Shown: positions 33,014 to 45,246, counted from the first letter of the stretch. The stretch is 64,000 bases of DNA from Paraphaeosphaeria minitans (GCA_015832175.1 WJXW01000006.1:310001-374000); one strand, 5' to 3'. A program made the numbers and translations. Notes: generated from the letters alone by a model not told the origin.

Positions 33014-34734
33014 TTAAGTCGCTAGGCCCTTAGTATAGAAAAAAGTTATAAAATAGTAATTAAAGTACGCCAACTTCTCTGTATTAGTACTATTAATAGG
33101 TAGGAAGTCTACTAGGGGCTTAGAAATAGTAGATAAGTCTAGGTTATGCCTCTTTACGCTATAACGCGCTAAAGTAGGAGTAGCTAGTGTAGATATAACC
33201 TTAGCGTCCCTATAAGCAGCTTCTAGTTAGGCTTTGGCGTTAGCTGCGGTAGTTTCTACTAAAGAGATATTAAGGCTGGTTAGGACAGTTACGTAGGGAT
33301 AGCGAGGGACCTATTACACTAGTTAGTGCTAACTTACTCTAAATAGTACTATAGTATATTTATACTAAAGTCTTAGTCTTATATAGAGAGATTACCTTAT
33401 CTTCTAACTCTATTTCGCGCTTAATATAATAAGCCTTAGCCTTAAGCGCCTTTCTAGAGCGAGAATAACTATATAGGAGTACACTAGAGTTAGCGCACTT
33501 ATCTTTAAGTATAAAGGCCCTATTATAGGCCTAGAACTTCTTAGCGTACTTACGTAAGTCCCTGTGTACTAATTAGCGCTAATTTGTGCTAAATTACACT
33601 AAATAGTACCTATACTTATTTAGCTCTACTATAATGCGTATAGCTATAGCTATTACCTGTTTATTAGCCTCTATTCTTAGCTTCTATACTTTAAGGAGCG
33701 CATTCTCCTTATTCTATAATAAAGGGGTAATAGGTTTGGCTATAAGTTATAATTAGCCTTTAGTAAGATTAGCTAGAGCCGTAATATACTTTAGGTCTTT
33801 ACACTAGACCTTATATTCCTTTTTAGCAGTTTTATAGAACACTTAGGCTATAGTATTAGCTTCCTTAAATACTGTGACTAAGGCTTAGACGTCTATTTCT
33901 AGGATAGATCTAAGATAGACTTTAAGAGTTTTAAGGAGCCTAAATACCTTAAATAGGGGCTATATACGCCTATTAGTATCTAATAGTGCTAAATAGCGCC
34001 AAATAATACTAGAAAGTAACTTACTGTAAAGTATAAGGTGCCCTTATTTAAATAATTACTACACTCCTTATAGTAGTAACCTTTAAATTGCAATAATTCC
34101 TATTTGTTATTATTTAGGTCTATTACGTATATAGTATCTAATTCTAGGACACTACGCTCTACTATAATTCTAATATATCTAACATATAGTATTTTAGGAT
34201 AAAGTCTATTAGTCTTAATTATATTAATATAATAGTCGCAAAGAGAGCGCTTCTTAGGTAGAGCTATTATAATTTGCGATAATTAGTACTAATTAGTGCT
34301 AACTAATGCTGATTACTGCCTATTAGTGCTAATTAGTGTTAATTATTGTTAAAGATGTACGAAAAGTGTTAAATATATACCAAAAAGGTACAACGTGCGA
34401 CTCTTTAGTATAGTTAGTGCTAAGTTGCGCTAGAATGCGCTAATCTAAGGGCCGCATAATATTACTTACTACAAGAAAATATAAGTAAAGAATAGGTCTA
34501 AGAGCCCTAGGCAATAGGATAACTACCCTACTACTAAAACGCTAGTTACTAGCGTAGTCACGTACTAGACTAGCGTAGATAATAATATCTTACTTTACCT
34601 AGGCAGAAATAGTTATAATCTAACATAAGGGGCGCCTAAGTGCCGCATAAATCTATTATAATAATTTAGGCACTATCTAGAACAAAATAGTATAAATAGG
34701 AATAAGCTAGAACGTAATCCTCCTTATTGTCCAT
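33014..34734 (-). pseudogene. G3 antisense accessory gene, apparently spliced (at least 355 codons)
   Basis: Minus-strand gene model. Exon A is 34263-34025 (LPKKRSLCDYY...LNKGTLYFT), intron 34024-33948 (77 nt, GTAAGT, TACTAAT, AAG). Exon B is 33947-33610 (VFRLLKTLKVYL...NKYR), intron 33609-33562 (48 nt, GTACTA...ACACAG). Exon C is 33561-33366 (DLRKYAKKF...KTKTL), intron 33365-33311 (55 nt, GTATAA, CACTAAC, AATAG). Exon D is 33310-33014 (VPRYPYVTVLT...GLAT, TAA). All junctions are phase-consistent and the exons have only TAA/TAG internal stops. The product has Cys/Tyr residues near the start, then long helical Lys/Glu/Leu-rich parts likely to be coiled coil. More exons probably lie up to a candidate ATG at 34734 (MDNKEDYVLA). 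No family recognised. It sits where Gypsy-1 and Gypsy-2 carry their antisense ORFs. It could also be a captured host gene. Confidence 0.45.
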
Positions 34735-34947
34735 AATTAAGCTATTTTAGAAATAGTAGGACCTTTTAGATCCTCTAATATTAGGCTTACTACTAAGTTT
34801 AAGAAGTAAGGATAGTTAAAGGCCTACGCTAACTACTAGGTACTAGTAGAGCTAGTTAGTGCTAATAAAAGACTAATAGTAATAAATAGTAAAGGGACTT
34901 ACTAAATACTTCACTCTTAGAATAAGAGATCCCTTAAAGGGGGATAA
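34735..34947 (+). other. G3 segment between antisense gene and 3' LTR; polypurine tract
   Basis: TTAAAGGGGGATAA (34934-34947) is the G3 polypurine tract. On the minus strand 34902-34843 looks like another short intron (GTAAGT at 34902, GCACTAAC, CTACTAG), so the antisense gene may have a 5' exon here. No other gene is seen. Confidence 0.5.
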
Positions 34948-35159
34948 TATTAGAACCCTAGGTACCTAGCTAGGCTCTAGAATAGTAAGGGCTAGCCAGA
35001 TATAAGTAGAGATTACCTAATCTAAGGCTATATAGTTCTATCGCTAACAGAGTAATCCGGCAGCGATTTGTCTATCCTCTATCCTATATCCTACTATACA
35101 ATCCACCATTGTTTCACATCTAAAGCTAAAGCTACATTGCTTATACCCAACTCCTAACA
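34948..35159 (+). repeat. 3' LTR of Gypsy-3 G3 (212 bp)
   Basis: TATTAGAACCC at the start and CTCCTAACA at the end form the expected imperfect inverted TG...CA ends, directly after a polypurine tract. The 5' LTR is outside the window, so the boundary rests on these ends and on the immediate switch to Gypsy-1 LTR sequence at 35160. Confidence 0.7.
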
Positions 35160-35210
35160 GTAGTCTAATAAGCTTGTGTTCTACTACTTACGCATAGCTA
35201 AATCCTAATA
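35160..35210 (-). repeat. Stub of G1b 3' LTR
   Basis: 51 bases matching the first 50 or so of the G1 LTR in reverse (GTAGTCTAATAAGCTTGTG...AATCCTAATA). The rest of this LTR must lie left of the window, on the far side of G3. Its element-side neighbour TTATTCTCCCTCTC (35211-35224) is the G1b polypurine tract in reverse. Confidence 0.8.
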
Positions 35211-35447
35211 TTATTCTCCCTCTCTAAGCTTAATATCCTTATAAGTTAACTACCTACAAAGTTATTATCTTGTTCTATTTAATATCGCTATAGTTAAGCT
35301 AATTGTCTTAAGAAGGACTGCGTTTTTACAATAGTTACTCATTTATACTATGCTAAGAAGAAATATACTTATTATCTTCTTTCTTTGCACTCTTAGTGTA
35401 CTAACTACATTAGATAGGGAAACTAGAAGTGCGAGCCTAAGAAGATC

Positions 35448-35642
35448 TATTGTGGTAAAAAGGGCTCGAACTATCACAGGATATTCAGGAGCAGAGTTGT
35501 AAAGAATACAAATAGCTAATTGTAGGAAAGGATGCTAAAAGGGCAGACTATATATAAAAGAAACAAGCCTCTTAGCAAGAATCCTGTGATCTAAATTAGT
35601 GGATCTAGAAAGAATCACAGAAGTAAGTGTTTTACTTTAACA
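35448..35642 (-). repeat. 3' LTR of Copia-A2
   Basis: 195 bases, TATTGTGG...TTTAACA on the plus strand, with the polypurine tract (CACCCCCTAGG in reverse) just inside. Confidence 0.93.
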
Positions 35643-36316
35643 CACCCCCTAGGTGATCGCTTAAAGCAGATCACCTATCCTAAGAAGTAATCTATAATTG
35701 TCTAAATCCTTCCTAAAGATCTTTAAAAAACCGTCTAAAGGCTGTTTAAAGATTAAAAAACTATTAAGAATTGTTCTTCTAAATCTCCTTATCTTAAGAA
35801 CAGCGATTCTATCACCCCCCACTTATTATAATAGCAAAACAATCACTGTTTACCTTTTAAATCACAAATCCTATTGTGAATCGTGTCCAGAATCTCGTCT
35901 TCTAGTGGGTTAGGAGCTTATAAGCGTGGCACAAAGGCCTAAAGCGTAAACGCTTTTGTTTTGCTGCTCTTTTTACTTACTTCCTATTAACTATAAAGTA
36001 ATTTCCCCGCTCTTACTAGCTAGCAAGTACGATAGGCAGGCGTGTTTTAATTAGGAAGGAGCAGTAGTGAGAGAAATAAGTAGTAAGAAAGGAGCGCATT
36101 TAGCGCTTAATAATTAGATAGGTAGTAGAGTATATAAGCCCTTTGCTAGCGCTTAATCTTCTCTCTTTAATCTTTTACTTTTAACGCTTTAACCTCCTAT
36201 CTAATTTAAGCCTACTAGTTTAAGCTTTTAAATTCTACTACTTTATAGTAAGTTATCTTTTTCTAATTATTACCTTGCGCTCTTTCTATTATTTAGAGCT
36301 TTACTAACTCTTTTAA
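35643..36316 (-). other. Copia-A2 3' region with hairpin
   Basis: Counterpart of A1 12609-13282. AAGATCTTTAAA (35717-35728) and TTTAAAGAT (about 35753-35761) form the arms of a stem. A 71-codon open frame across it starts at TTG and is probably not a gene. GTATATAAGCCC at about 36130-36141 is a TATA-like element upstream of the antisense ORF. Confidence 0.55.
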
Positions 36317-37324
36317 ATATCTAATAACCTAGCTAAAGCACGCGCAGTAAAGGCTGTAAAAGCTACTAAATAAAACTCCTAATCCTCCTGCTAAGATCCT
36401 CCTACTTTACTAGCTCCTCCTGCCCTAGCTCTAAGTCCCTAGCGATTGCTTAGTGCTCTTAGATAAGTAAGCTGCTTAGGCTACTTAAAAGGAGCTCTAG
36501 TAGGAAAGAGTAATAAACGCTACTATAATAATACTTTAAGCTTAAGTAGGCGCTGCTATACCTACTTTACCTACTCTTGCACTACTATATATAGGGTTAT
36601 TCTATTACTTTAGCTAATTTTGCTAATTGTTTCTGTAGCCAGCCGCATATTTAGACTCTAGCTATAGATTTTATCTACTATTAACTATTAGAGGGTGCTA
36701 ATATAAGCTTTTATTCTAAAATTTATTCTAGGTTTAGCTAATACTTTTTATAGAAGAGGCTAATTACTAAGCTATGTAAAAAGGTTAAAGTAGCCTTATA
36801 AGCTCTTTTTCCTACTAGCAGTTAAAAAGAGTAAGCTTAGTACGTAGCTACTATTCTACTCTCTCCCTCCTAGCTAATCTTTAGTAAAGGATAAAGTAAT
36901 TACCCTCTTACCCTACCTATTAAAAAGCAGCGCGGTCGCAGCTAATACCCTAATTAAAATAACTAAATAAGCGGCCTATTAGCTCTAAAGTAGAGTAGAG
37001 GCTAGGTAAGTGCTTCTCCTCTTGCTAATTAAAAGAGGGAAGGCTAGAGTAAGCTATTACCTGCTGCTAATTAAAGGAGAGGTAGAGGAGGTAGATAGGG
37101 TAAGGAATTACCTACTATAGAAAGAAAGAGAGGAGGAGGATAGGGAGAATCTCCTACTACTAATTATAGGGGAGATTCTCGCACCCCTACAATTAAGCAG
37201 AGGAAGAAGAAGGTCTATATGCTTATAAATAAGCTCTTTAATCTCCTCTTCTTTTAATTCCTATTCTCCCTCTAATCTTTTCTTTCTTTTCTTTTTCTTT
37301 TCTTATTTCCTAGCTCTAAATTAA
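36317..37324 (+). pseudogene. Copia-A2 antisense accessory ORF
   Basis: Same frame and same 1008-base length as in A1, from ATA 36317 to TAA 37322-37324. Central SCLGYLKGALVGKSN block, hydrophobic middle, and the leucine-rich repeat LLLLLIKRGK / LLLIKGEVEE / LLLLIIGE at 37012-37180. The stop is 13 bp from the pol stop (37338-37340). Internal stops are TAA/TAG. Function unknown. Confidence 0.55.
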
Positions 37325-37337
37325 TAATTCTAGGTAG

Positions 37338-40300
37338 TTAATAGATTGTTTCTCTACTTACCTACTCTTATTCTATAATTATTATACTTATATCTTATAG
37401 ATTTAATAGCCTTTTAAATCTATTAAACTGCTAATAAGTAAGAGCCTTTGTGAGGCCATCTGCTAGCATTTTACTAGTTAGAAGATATTCTACTTAAAAC
37501 AATCCTTTTATATACTCTTACCGCAACTATATATTCTAAATATCTATATAGCGCAGTTAAGTAGTAATTCTTTTGTTCTTTCTAATTACTAAATAAATAG
37601 TTTAAAGATTATCGCAATAGACCTTCTATAAAGATCCTAGATCTAGAGTAAGCTTAATAAAGAATCTCTTAATCGCTATAGCTTCTTTACTTATATATTT
37701 AAGCGCTAGAAGCTCTGCTTCTATTGTTAAACTGGTAATTATGTTCTATTAAGCTACTTTTTATAGGATAGCTCCTCTAAACAATAGGATAATATATCTA
37801 TAGGAAGATCGCCGTGATATTAGATTATTAGCGAATAAGGCATCTCCACATATTAGTAGATTAGGTCTATTATAGCCACTAAAGACTATAGCCTACTATC
37901 TAGTTTGATAGACGTAAAAGATCACACAATTAATAGTAGCAAAGTGTTCTTTGCTTAGATTTATTAGAAAGTGTAATAGCTTTAACACTACAAAGGCTAT
38001 ATCTAGGCGTAGCATAATCGCTGTGTAGAGAGCTAATCCCACCTCTTCTTAAAAGAGCTTTATTTATTAAGGAGTGGCTTCTCCTATACTTAGAACAAGA
38101 TCTTCTGCCAATAGAGGTATAGGAGGGAAGCTCCTAGAGTTTAAAAGGTTAAACTTTTTTGTAATCTTATTAATATAAGTATTATAGACTAGAGAAATTA
38201 ATCTTACTTCTCTGTCCCTAATTACTCAAACACCTAAGAACCACTCTACTAGTCCTTTTAATTTAATCTCGTATTTGTTCACAATCTTCTTCTAAAAATC
38301 TAGGGCTTTTTTCTCTTTACTCTTGTGATAGAGAAGAAGAATGTCGTTAATATAAAATAGAACAATAATATTTTAATCACTATTAAAGAAAAGGCATGGC
38401 TCTTCTAGCGAAGCTAAGAGTCTATAAGATTAAAGTAATTCTATAAATTCCTTATACTAAAGAAGTAGTAAATCTCTTAAGCTATATAAAGCTTAATTTA
38501 ATCTTATATACTTTCCTAGCTTTTTAAAACTATTAGGTAATTCACAAGTTACTAGATTAGCGGCTGTAATAAGAGCATTTAGAAACGCTCCTACTACATT
38601 AAATTATAAGATTTCTAGATTAAATTCTGCTACTAGAGCTACAGCTAATTAAAAAGATCTTACTGCTAGGGTAATAGTATAAGTAGAGTGGAGAGTATTC
38701 TTTTTCTAAAGATCTCCTTTTATAACAATTTAAGCTTTGCACTTTTTAAAGTATCTATTTTAATTAAACTTGTAGGTAAAGACCTACTTTAAAGGGAGTA
38801 GTTACTCTAACACCTCTAATTATTTAATCTCTGTCTAGGTACCTTTATCTTATAAAGTTAAGATCTCCTTGTAAGCGGCAAGGAGGAATAGCTTCCTATA
38901 TAGATAATTATAAAGGTGTTTCTATAGGGTTGGCTCTAGTGTAAGCTCGTCTCTATAAGTCCAAGCTGCATAAGACGCTCTAGGCGCCTTTCTAAGTATA
39001 GAAGCGAATACTATTATATTTAGTGTAATATATTTTTCTTACTTAGACTAGGCCTCTGCTGCTCCTAGTATAAACGTGTACTCTAATATTACATTAAGAT
39101 TACTTTAAAGATAATTAGCGATTAGTGTATAAGCACCTAGCCTCTACCTACCCCTTAGCTAATTATTTTAATTATTTTGCTTCCTTAATCTTTGTAATAG
39201 CAGATAGCGATTTATTAGTTAGTTAATTTCTAGTGCTTTACTATAATTTCGCCTACTTATTCTACTTACCTTTAGATAGATCTACCTTCGCCTTTAGCGC
39301 GCTAGTAGGTTATCTACTTTATCTAGCGTAATTAAGTTATCTGCGCTAGGTTAATTAGTAACCTAATTAGTTTCTACTAATAAATAGGGTATTAAATCCC
39401 TAGATTCTGGCAGGCTAGCTCTCCTAGTAGTGTTCTAGTGGCTGCCAGATATCTCTTAATCGCTTAATAGATCACCCCTAAGATCACCTGGCTCTAGTAT
39501 CTAATTAGGGGTTATAAGTCCTATACTTCCTTTCCTACTTAAGCGAATTCTTAGCTGCTAGCTAGCTAAGCCTATAGCTTACTTAGTAATAGGTACTTTA
39601 GGTTCCTAATTACTTAGCTAGCCTACTTTGCTTTTAATCACCTAAGGGTTACCTATAGGTCTAGTAGCAGTTCTTATATACTTGTTTATTTTAGGAAGAA
39701 TATTAAGCGTGTTTTTATACACTTCTCCTAGATTGTTTAGCTCTCCTTCTTAGAGGCTTTCTACTATTTTTAACGCTTCTATCTTTAGAATAGATTATTC
39801 CTCTAATCCTTTATAGAACAAGGACTTATTAAACCTTACGTTTTGTGTGGTAATTACCTAATTAAGCTAGGGAATCTATATTTAGTAGATATTAGAAGCT
39901 TTATAGCCTACTAAGTATCTAATATAGCCCCTAGGATTCACTTTAAATCCTCTTCTATTTTGCCCAGCTATACGCTCCTAATCTAAAGGGTAAGCTTAGC
40001 AGCTATAGGCGTAGACAGCACTCTAGTTTAGACAAAGATTGGCTGTCCTATATTATGTTTTTGCTAGTTCGAAATAATAAAAATATTGTCTAAACTAAGC
40101 ATCTAACGTTTTATTAGGTGATTAATAGCCTAATGCTAGGCTAGAAATTATTCCTTAAAGCTAGCATACTGCTTATATAATCTTAGGCTAGAGATTTAAT
40201 AGTAGATTTACGCTTATTTACATTTTAATTACTTTTATTATAAGCTCCTAGCCTACTCTTTCTGCAGCGCTATTAGGCTTATACGTATAGGGCAGTAGTC

Positions 40301-42437
40301 TACTAATTGTTATCCCTTCCTAATTAGCCTAAAATTTATACTAGGATTTTCCTCTCTATAGAAGTGTTGCTGTATTATTGTCCTAGTGGATTTTCGTAAT
40401 TTAAAGCTTATATTTTGTATTAATAAGAGCTAAGAAATCCTGCTACACTCTTATTATCTTAGAAAGCGTCTTTGTTCTAAAATTAAAAACGTAAGGTTTC
40501 TTACTAAAATCTTCTTTAATTAGCAAAACCTAGTTTTCTCTATTTTAAGCAGTAGGCATATCAAATAGATTCTAGGATAATAAGTAAAATAGCCTAGGTA
40601 ATTATTCTCTAGGTCTTCTAGAGATTACCTAGGTTACATGTGTAGTAGTACAGTGCTCGCAATCCTTTCTTAACATTCTAGTAATCTTTACACCTTAGGC
40701 TGTAGTTACTAGAGCTTATAGGGCTCTACTTCCTATATACCCTACTTAAAGGTGCTAGAGGTCCTTAGAATCTAATCTCTTAATATTAACCTAGGATAAT
40801 CCTTTAGTAGTCACACTTATAATAGTTAGACAAGAGCGGATTAGCTTGTATTATAAGAAAGTAAAGTTATACTTATATCTTAAGTCTACTAAGATAACGC
40901 TTTATTCTAGACTTCTAATCCTAAGAGTGTAATCTAAACTAAGATACTAAATTTTTACTTTCTTTAAAAGAGCTTCTAATACAATATTTACATAAAAGCC
41001 TTCTACTACTCTTACTTCTTAGAGCAGCAGATCTTCTATAAATCTCCTATTTTTCCTATGTAAAGCGTTCTTAATTAGTCTATTACTAATTCCTAAGATT
41101 AGGAGGCTTTATGTACCTACTTCTACACTCTTGTTTAATAATTAAAACGTCCTAGGAATAAGTCTTTTGTAATTATTAACTAGGTAAACTGCTGTAGTAC
41201 TATCTAGTATTGTACATTCTAACAAAGGATAAGCGTTAGAATATAGAGTAGAGTAGACACCTAATGCTCTATTGTCTATAGGTAGATTAAATAGGTTTAG
41301 TAGAGCAGCAGTAATACTACTAGGATACTTAATAGTCTTAGTAGAGGATTATTTCTTATTCTATCCTATCTTTATAATCGCATTACAAAGGTTTAACTAC
41401 TTAGGCTGCTTAAGTTAATTAAGAATCTCTAATTTTTCTTTATTAGTGAGATTAAATAACAATATTCTATTCTAGGGTAATCTAGCTATTGCGGTTTAAA
41501 GTCTTTAGCACTCTATTAGTTTCTACCTATAAGTATAGGGCTTATAGGGACAGTTTGGTTGTTTCTTTGTCTAATTAGACAAACTAGAACTATTAGAGTT
41601 AGTAGATTGTCTTAATAATCTATTAAAAGTGGCGAATACCCCACTTGTTTTATTAGAACTAGATTAGATTAAATACTCCTAGATAAGCGCTAAAAATACC
41701 TTCCCTAGATTGTCTAGCGTGATCTGATTCTATCCTAGCGTCTTATCCTAGATTAGCTGTTAGTTCATTAATTAGGCCTAATCTAGTGCTATACGCGCGG
41801 CGATTACATCTAGGAAATCTTAGGTAGTAAGTGGTCTACTGATTTCGCTAATTAAGTAAGTCTTTGCTTTTTAATAGAGAAGCTACTATTCTTTAAACTA
41901 GGTCTTAGGACTTTATCTTACCTACTTAGCCTTCTTAAGATAAGCGTAGTATAAAGCTTAAACATTATTCTATATAGCTCCTTTATTTAGTGCGAGATCT
42001 TTCTTTAAGAGTTAAATTAGGGACTAAAGCGTAGTTTGGCGTGTATTAACTAGAGTAATTATAGCAGGAGCAAGCAGATTAGGTAATACTATAGCGTTTA
42101 CCTAAGTCTAGAGATTCTGTATCTTAGTATAGTCTGCTTACTAGTCTAAAACTACTACTCTATATTCTACTATCTATAAAGGAAAGCTCTTCTTATCTAT
42201 TTTATACTTAGTAAGCTCTGCTTTGTATAATTAAATACTTACTACAGAGGCTGTATCTACAATTAGTAATAGTTTCTGTAAGAGTGGAGGTTATTCTAGC
42301 TTTACGTAATTAATTGCTAGAGCGTTAATCGCCTCTAGGTTAATTTAGTTCTAGATTCCTTTCAAGTTTACTTAGAATTAAAGCTAGACAAACTAGTAGA
42401 GCTAACTAGCGCGATTAATAAGCTATACTTCTGCTAT
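37338..42437 (-). pseudogene. Copia-A2 Gag-Pol
   Basis: Same 1700-codon frame as A1 (5100 bases, no net indel). The start codon is ATA. RT, RNase H, integrase and Gag blocks are all recognisable in the order given for A1. More Gln and Trp codons are stops than in A1, and the protease, integrase and RT motifs are further eroded. Confidence 0.9.
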
Positions 42438-42570
42438 TTTAATAATTTTTGTAATTAGAAATAGGGGGTTATATTATAGAGAGGTTCTAAATAGAGTATT
42501 GTATAATAATTCGAGCGTTGCTAAGTAGGTAGGGAGAATTGTCCTACGTTCTAAGCGCTAGGCTTATAAC

Positions 42571-42765
42571 TGTTGTGGTAAAAAGGCCTTAAACTATTAC
42601 AGGATATTCAGGAGTAGAGTTGTAAAGAATACAAATAGCTGATTATAGGAAAGGATGCCGAAAGGGCAGACTATATACAAAAGAAATAAGCCTCTTGGCA
42701 AGAATCCTGTGATCTGAATCAGTGGATCTAGAAAGAATCACGGAAGTGAGTGTTTTACTTCAACA
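42571..42765 (-). repeat. 5' LTR of Copia-A2
   Basis: 195 bases, TGTTGTGGTAAAA...CTTCAACA on the plus strand; both termini keep the unmutated TG...CA form. TSD AGATC follows. Confidence 0.94.
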
Positions 42766-43078
42766 AGATCCCTTTACTAGAATATTTAAAAATAGATACT
42801 AAAATAAAGAGGTTAGAAAAATTAGAGGCTAAAGAGGAAGTAAAGCTCTATATTAAGAAAGAGCTAGCTAAAGTAGCTCTTCTTTACGCCTATTAGGCGC
42901 GAGAGAAGATAGCGCGCTTATATAATTAGTAAAAGAAATTATATTAGAAGGAATAAAAATTATTTAACTATAGTATAAGTACTATAAATAAGTTAGAAGC
43001 GCTTAAGGCGTAAAAGGAGTTAGTGTAGACTACTACGTTAATAAATCCTAACACGCTATTAGGCGCTAAGGTAATTAA

Positions 43079-45051
43079 CTAGTCTATTTTATAGGCTAGC
43101 CCTTATGCTAGTAGTAACTCCTAGGTGCGTTCTAGTTATCTCTTTATAATTTCAGTGTTTAATTATAGAAGTTGTTTATCCATTATTAACAGTTAGATAG
43201 GTTTTCCTTAGGTTCCTATATATTTTTACTAAATAAATACCCTTTCTACTTAATAAAGTATTCTTTAGTGTCTATATACGCATTGCGTACTTATAGGATT
43301 TATTCTACCTTAAATTTAGTTTCTTCCTAAGCTTAGTGATAGAAGGTAGTTTTAATTGGCGTTTCTGGGTCTGCTAGTTCCAGTAGTAATACGTGGAATA
43401 CTAGGTGTATCTTTGCATCTGGCGGTAGTTCTAACTTATAGTTTACTAGTAATATTTACTTAGAAATGTAAAATAGTCTAACTTTAATATAATCTAGTTT
43501 TTTATATTTCTTTTTCTAAGTTTAAAGGTTCTTTGTAAGTAGATATACTTTATCCCCCTTCTTTAGCTAAGGTGCTATTTTTTATTTTTAGTTTTAGTAT
43601 AAAATTAATTGCTGCTAAGCTTTCTTAAGATTCTCTTAGAGTTATTAGTGTATTTTCTTTATATTTTCTACTATATCTATAGCTTCTTTTGCTTTAATTA
43701 TTGTAGCAAATTATTAATTAAAGAGATGTGGGTGTCTTCTATAGTTTATATAGAATAGTGTATGTCCTAATACTGCTAATACTTTGTTATTATAGGCTAA
43801 CTGTGCTATAGGTAGTAATAAAACCTAGTTATTCTTCTAACTGTTATAGTAGATGCGTAGGTATATTTCTATAGTTTAGTTTATACGTTCTATCTATCTG
43901 TCTATTTATAGATAGTAAGCTATTAATAGCTTTTATTTTGTTCTAAGCAGGGCTATAAGCGTTGTCTAATTATTTAATATAAAGAGCTTATCTCTATTAC
44001 TAATAATTATTTTTAGGATTCTATAGTGTCTAATTAGTTAGTCTAGGATAAGAAAAGCGAGTTCTTTTGCTATTATTCTTTTAAGGCATAAAATAAGCTT
44101 AACATACTTAGTTAGTTGGTAGACTACTACTAGTATACTGTTGTATTTAATTCCTATTATTAGATCCTTAGAGTTCAGAATTCTTATAATAAAATCTATA
44201 GTAATATCTTCCTATACTGCTATTAGTATTCTAATTACTTGCATCTCTCTATATTTAAAATATATACTATGTTTATTTTTCTAGTATTCTGCACATTTGT
44301 AGATATAAGTTATTACAGCTTCCTTAATTCCTTTAAAGGTATAATTCCTTTAGATAAGTTCTATTATTTTCGTGATGCCTAGGTGTCCGTACATAGGGTC
44401 ATTATAGTATTGTTAGATAATCTTAGTCTATAGATGTTCTAGAACTTCTTAGAATTACTAAAAGTTAATTTAGTTCTACTATTAGTTCTAGAGATCTATC
44501 TTTAGCTTTACAAAGGATTACAGAGAAGGTTTTTACCTTTTCCCCTACTAGATTACTTTGTTAGCTAAAAGCGTCTACTTAGCCATTTTCTTTTCTAGTT
44601 ATATAGATAATTTTAAACTTATATTACCTAGTAGTCTATAACTATCTTTATTATTGTGGCGTAAGTTCTTTTGTTATTATAAACCTTAGAAGGTTCTTAT
44701 AATCTATATAGATTTCTAGTGTTAAATAACTAAGTGCGTAAATCCTCTAGTGCTTTAAGGCTTTAATAATAGTATAGAGTTCTTTATTATATACGTTATA
44801 TCGTGTTTTAGCGTTATTAAATTTGCATAAGTAATAGGCAATTAGGTGCTATTTACTATTACGTTTTTATTTAGCGTAGGCGCCTAGCGTAAGATCGCTA
44901 GCGTTTATTTTAAAGTGTAGTGGTTCATCGCTTCTAAAATAAATAAGAATAGGTTCTATAATACATACTATCTTAAGGAGTTAGAATAACATTCTACACT
45001 TATTTATCTATTTAAAGGGTACGTCCTTCTTTATAAGATTTATTAAGGGTA
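43079..45051 (-). pseudogene. G1b pol fragment: chromodomain, integrase, part of RNase H
   Basis: Reverse counterpart of G1 pol from about 20986 back to about 19035. It contains the chromodomain (about 43190-43310), integrase tail, integrase core and zinc region (about 43870-44410) and the RNase H end (about 44560-45000). Cut at 45052 by A3 (TSD GGGTA, 45047-45051). Many TAA/TAG on the coding strand. Confidence 0.85.
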
Positions 45052-45246
45052 TATTAAAGTAAAACACTCACTTCCGTAATTCTTTCTAGATCCACTAATT
45101 CATATCACGGGATTCTTACCAAGAGGCTTGTTTCTTTTGTATATAGTCTGCCCTTTTAGCATCCTTTCCTATAATTAGCTATTTGTATTCTTTACAACTC
45201 TGCTCCTAAATATCCTATAATAGTTTAAGCCCTTTTTACTATAACA
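45052..45246 (+). repeat. 5' LTR of Copia-A3
   Basis: 195 bases, TATTAAAG...ATAACA, followed by a primer site GTTATAAGCCTAGCGC. Confidence 0.93.

Larger units (their letters stand above)
1..35159 (+). mobile_element. Gypsy-3 (G3) chromovirus-type LTR element, left end outside window, split by B1 and B3
   Basis: G3 is a Ty3/gypsy element whose remaining pieces in the window are 1-576, 24959-24987 and 32208-35159. Joined across the B1 and B3 insertions (one TSD copy removed at each), the pieces read as one pol C-terminus: integrase tail, chromodomain and a basic tail. The 3' LTR (34948-35159) is preceded by a polypurine tract. G3 ends inside an LTR of the older Gypsy-1 copy G1b, so its other end and the rest of that LTR must lie left of base 1. 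The TSD predicted from the right flank is GTAGT (35160-35164). Between pol and the LTR lies a 2.5 kb region with an antisense, apparently spliced gene. RIP stops are frequent. Confidence 0.8.
35448..42765 (-). mobile_element. Copia-A copy A2, complete, 7318 bp
   Basis: 195 bp LTRs (35448-35642, 42571-42765), TSD AGATC (35443-35447, 42766-42770), PBS 42555-42570 (reverse). Collinear with A1 base for base in length. It lies inside the antisense ORF region of G1b. The gag start is ATA (42435-42437). Confidence 0.95.
35241..43082 (+). pseudogene. G1b antisense ORF (172 codons), split by Copia-A2
   Basis: The pieces 35241-35447 and 42771-43082 join (one TSD copy removed) into 519 bases, the same length as the G1 antisense ORF. 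It starts at ATA 35241 (lost ATG), 30 bp inside the LTR, and ends at TAG 43080-43082 within CTAG, the same palindrome that ends pol. It keeps more Cys than G1 (ANC, KKDC, QCTNYIR, KCEP), giving a cysteine-cluster head. Then follows the charged region IERLEKLEAKEE-like (42795 onward), a predicted coiled coil, and a Gln/Lys-rich C-terminal part. RIP-type stops only. Confidence 0.55.

Noticed and set aside
34264..34350. CRISPR-like or satellite array (repeats of ATTAGTGCTA)
   Set aside because: Units are short, irregular and have no spacers; they lie in a predicted intron of the G3 antisense gene.
34948..35210. One single LTR of 263 bp
   Set aside because: Polypurine tracts abut both sides pointing inward and internal ends CTCCTAACA occur at 35159, so it is two pieces: the G3 LTR (212 bp) and a 51 bp stub of the G1b LTR.
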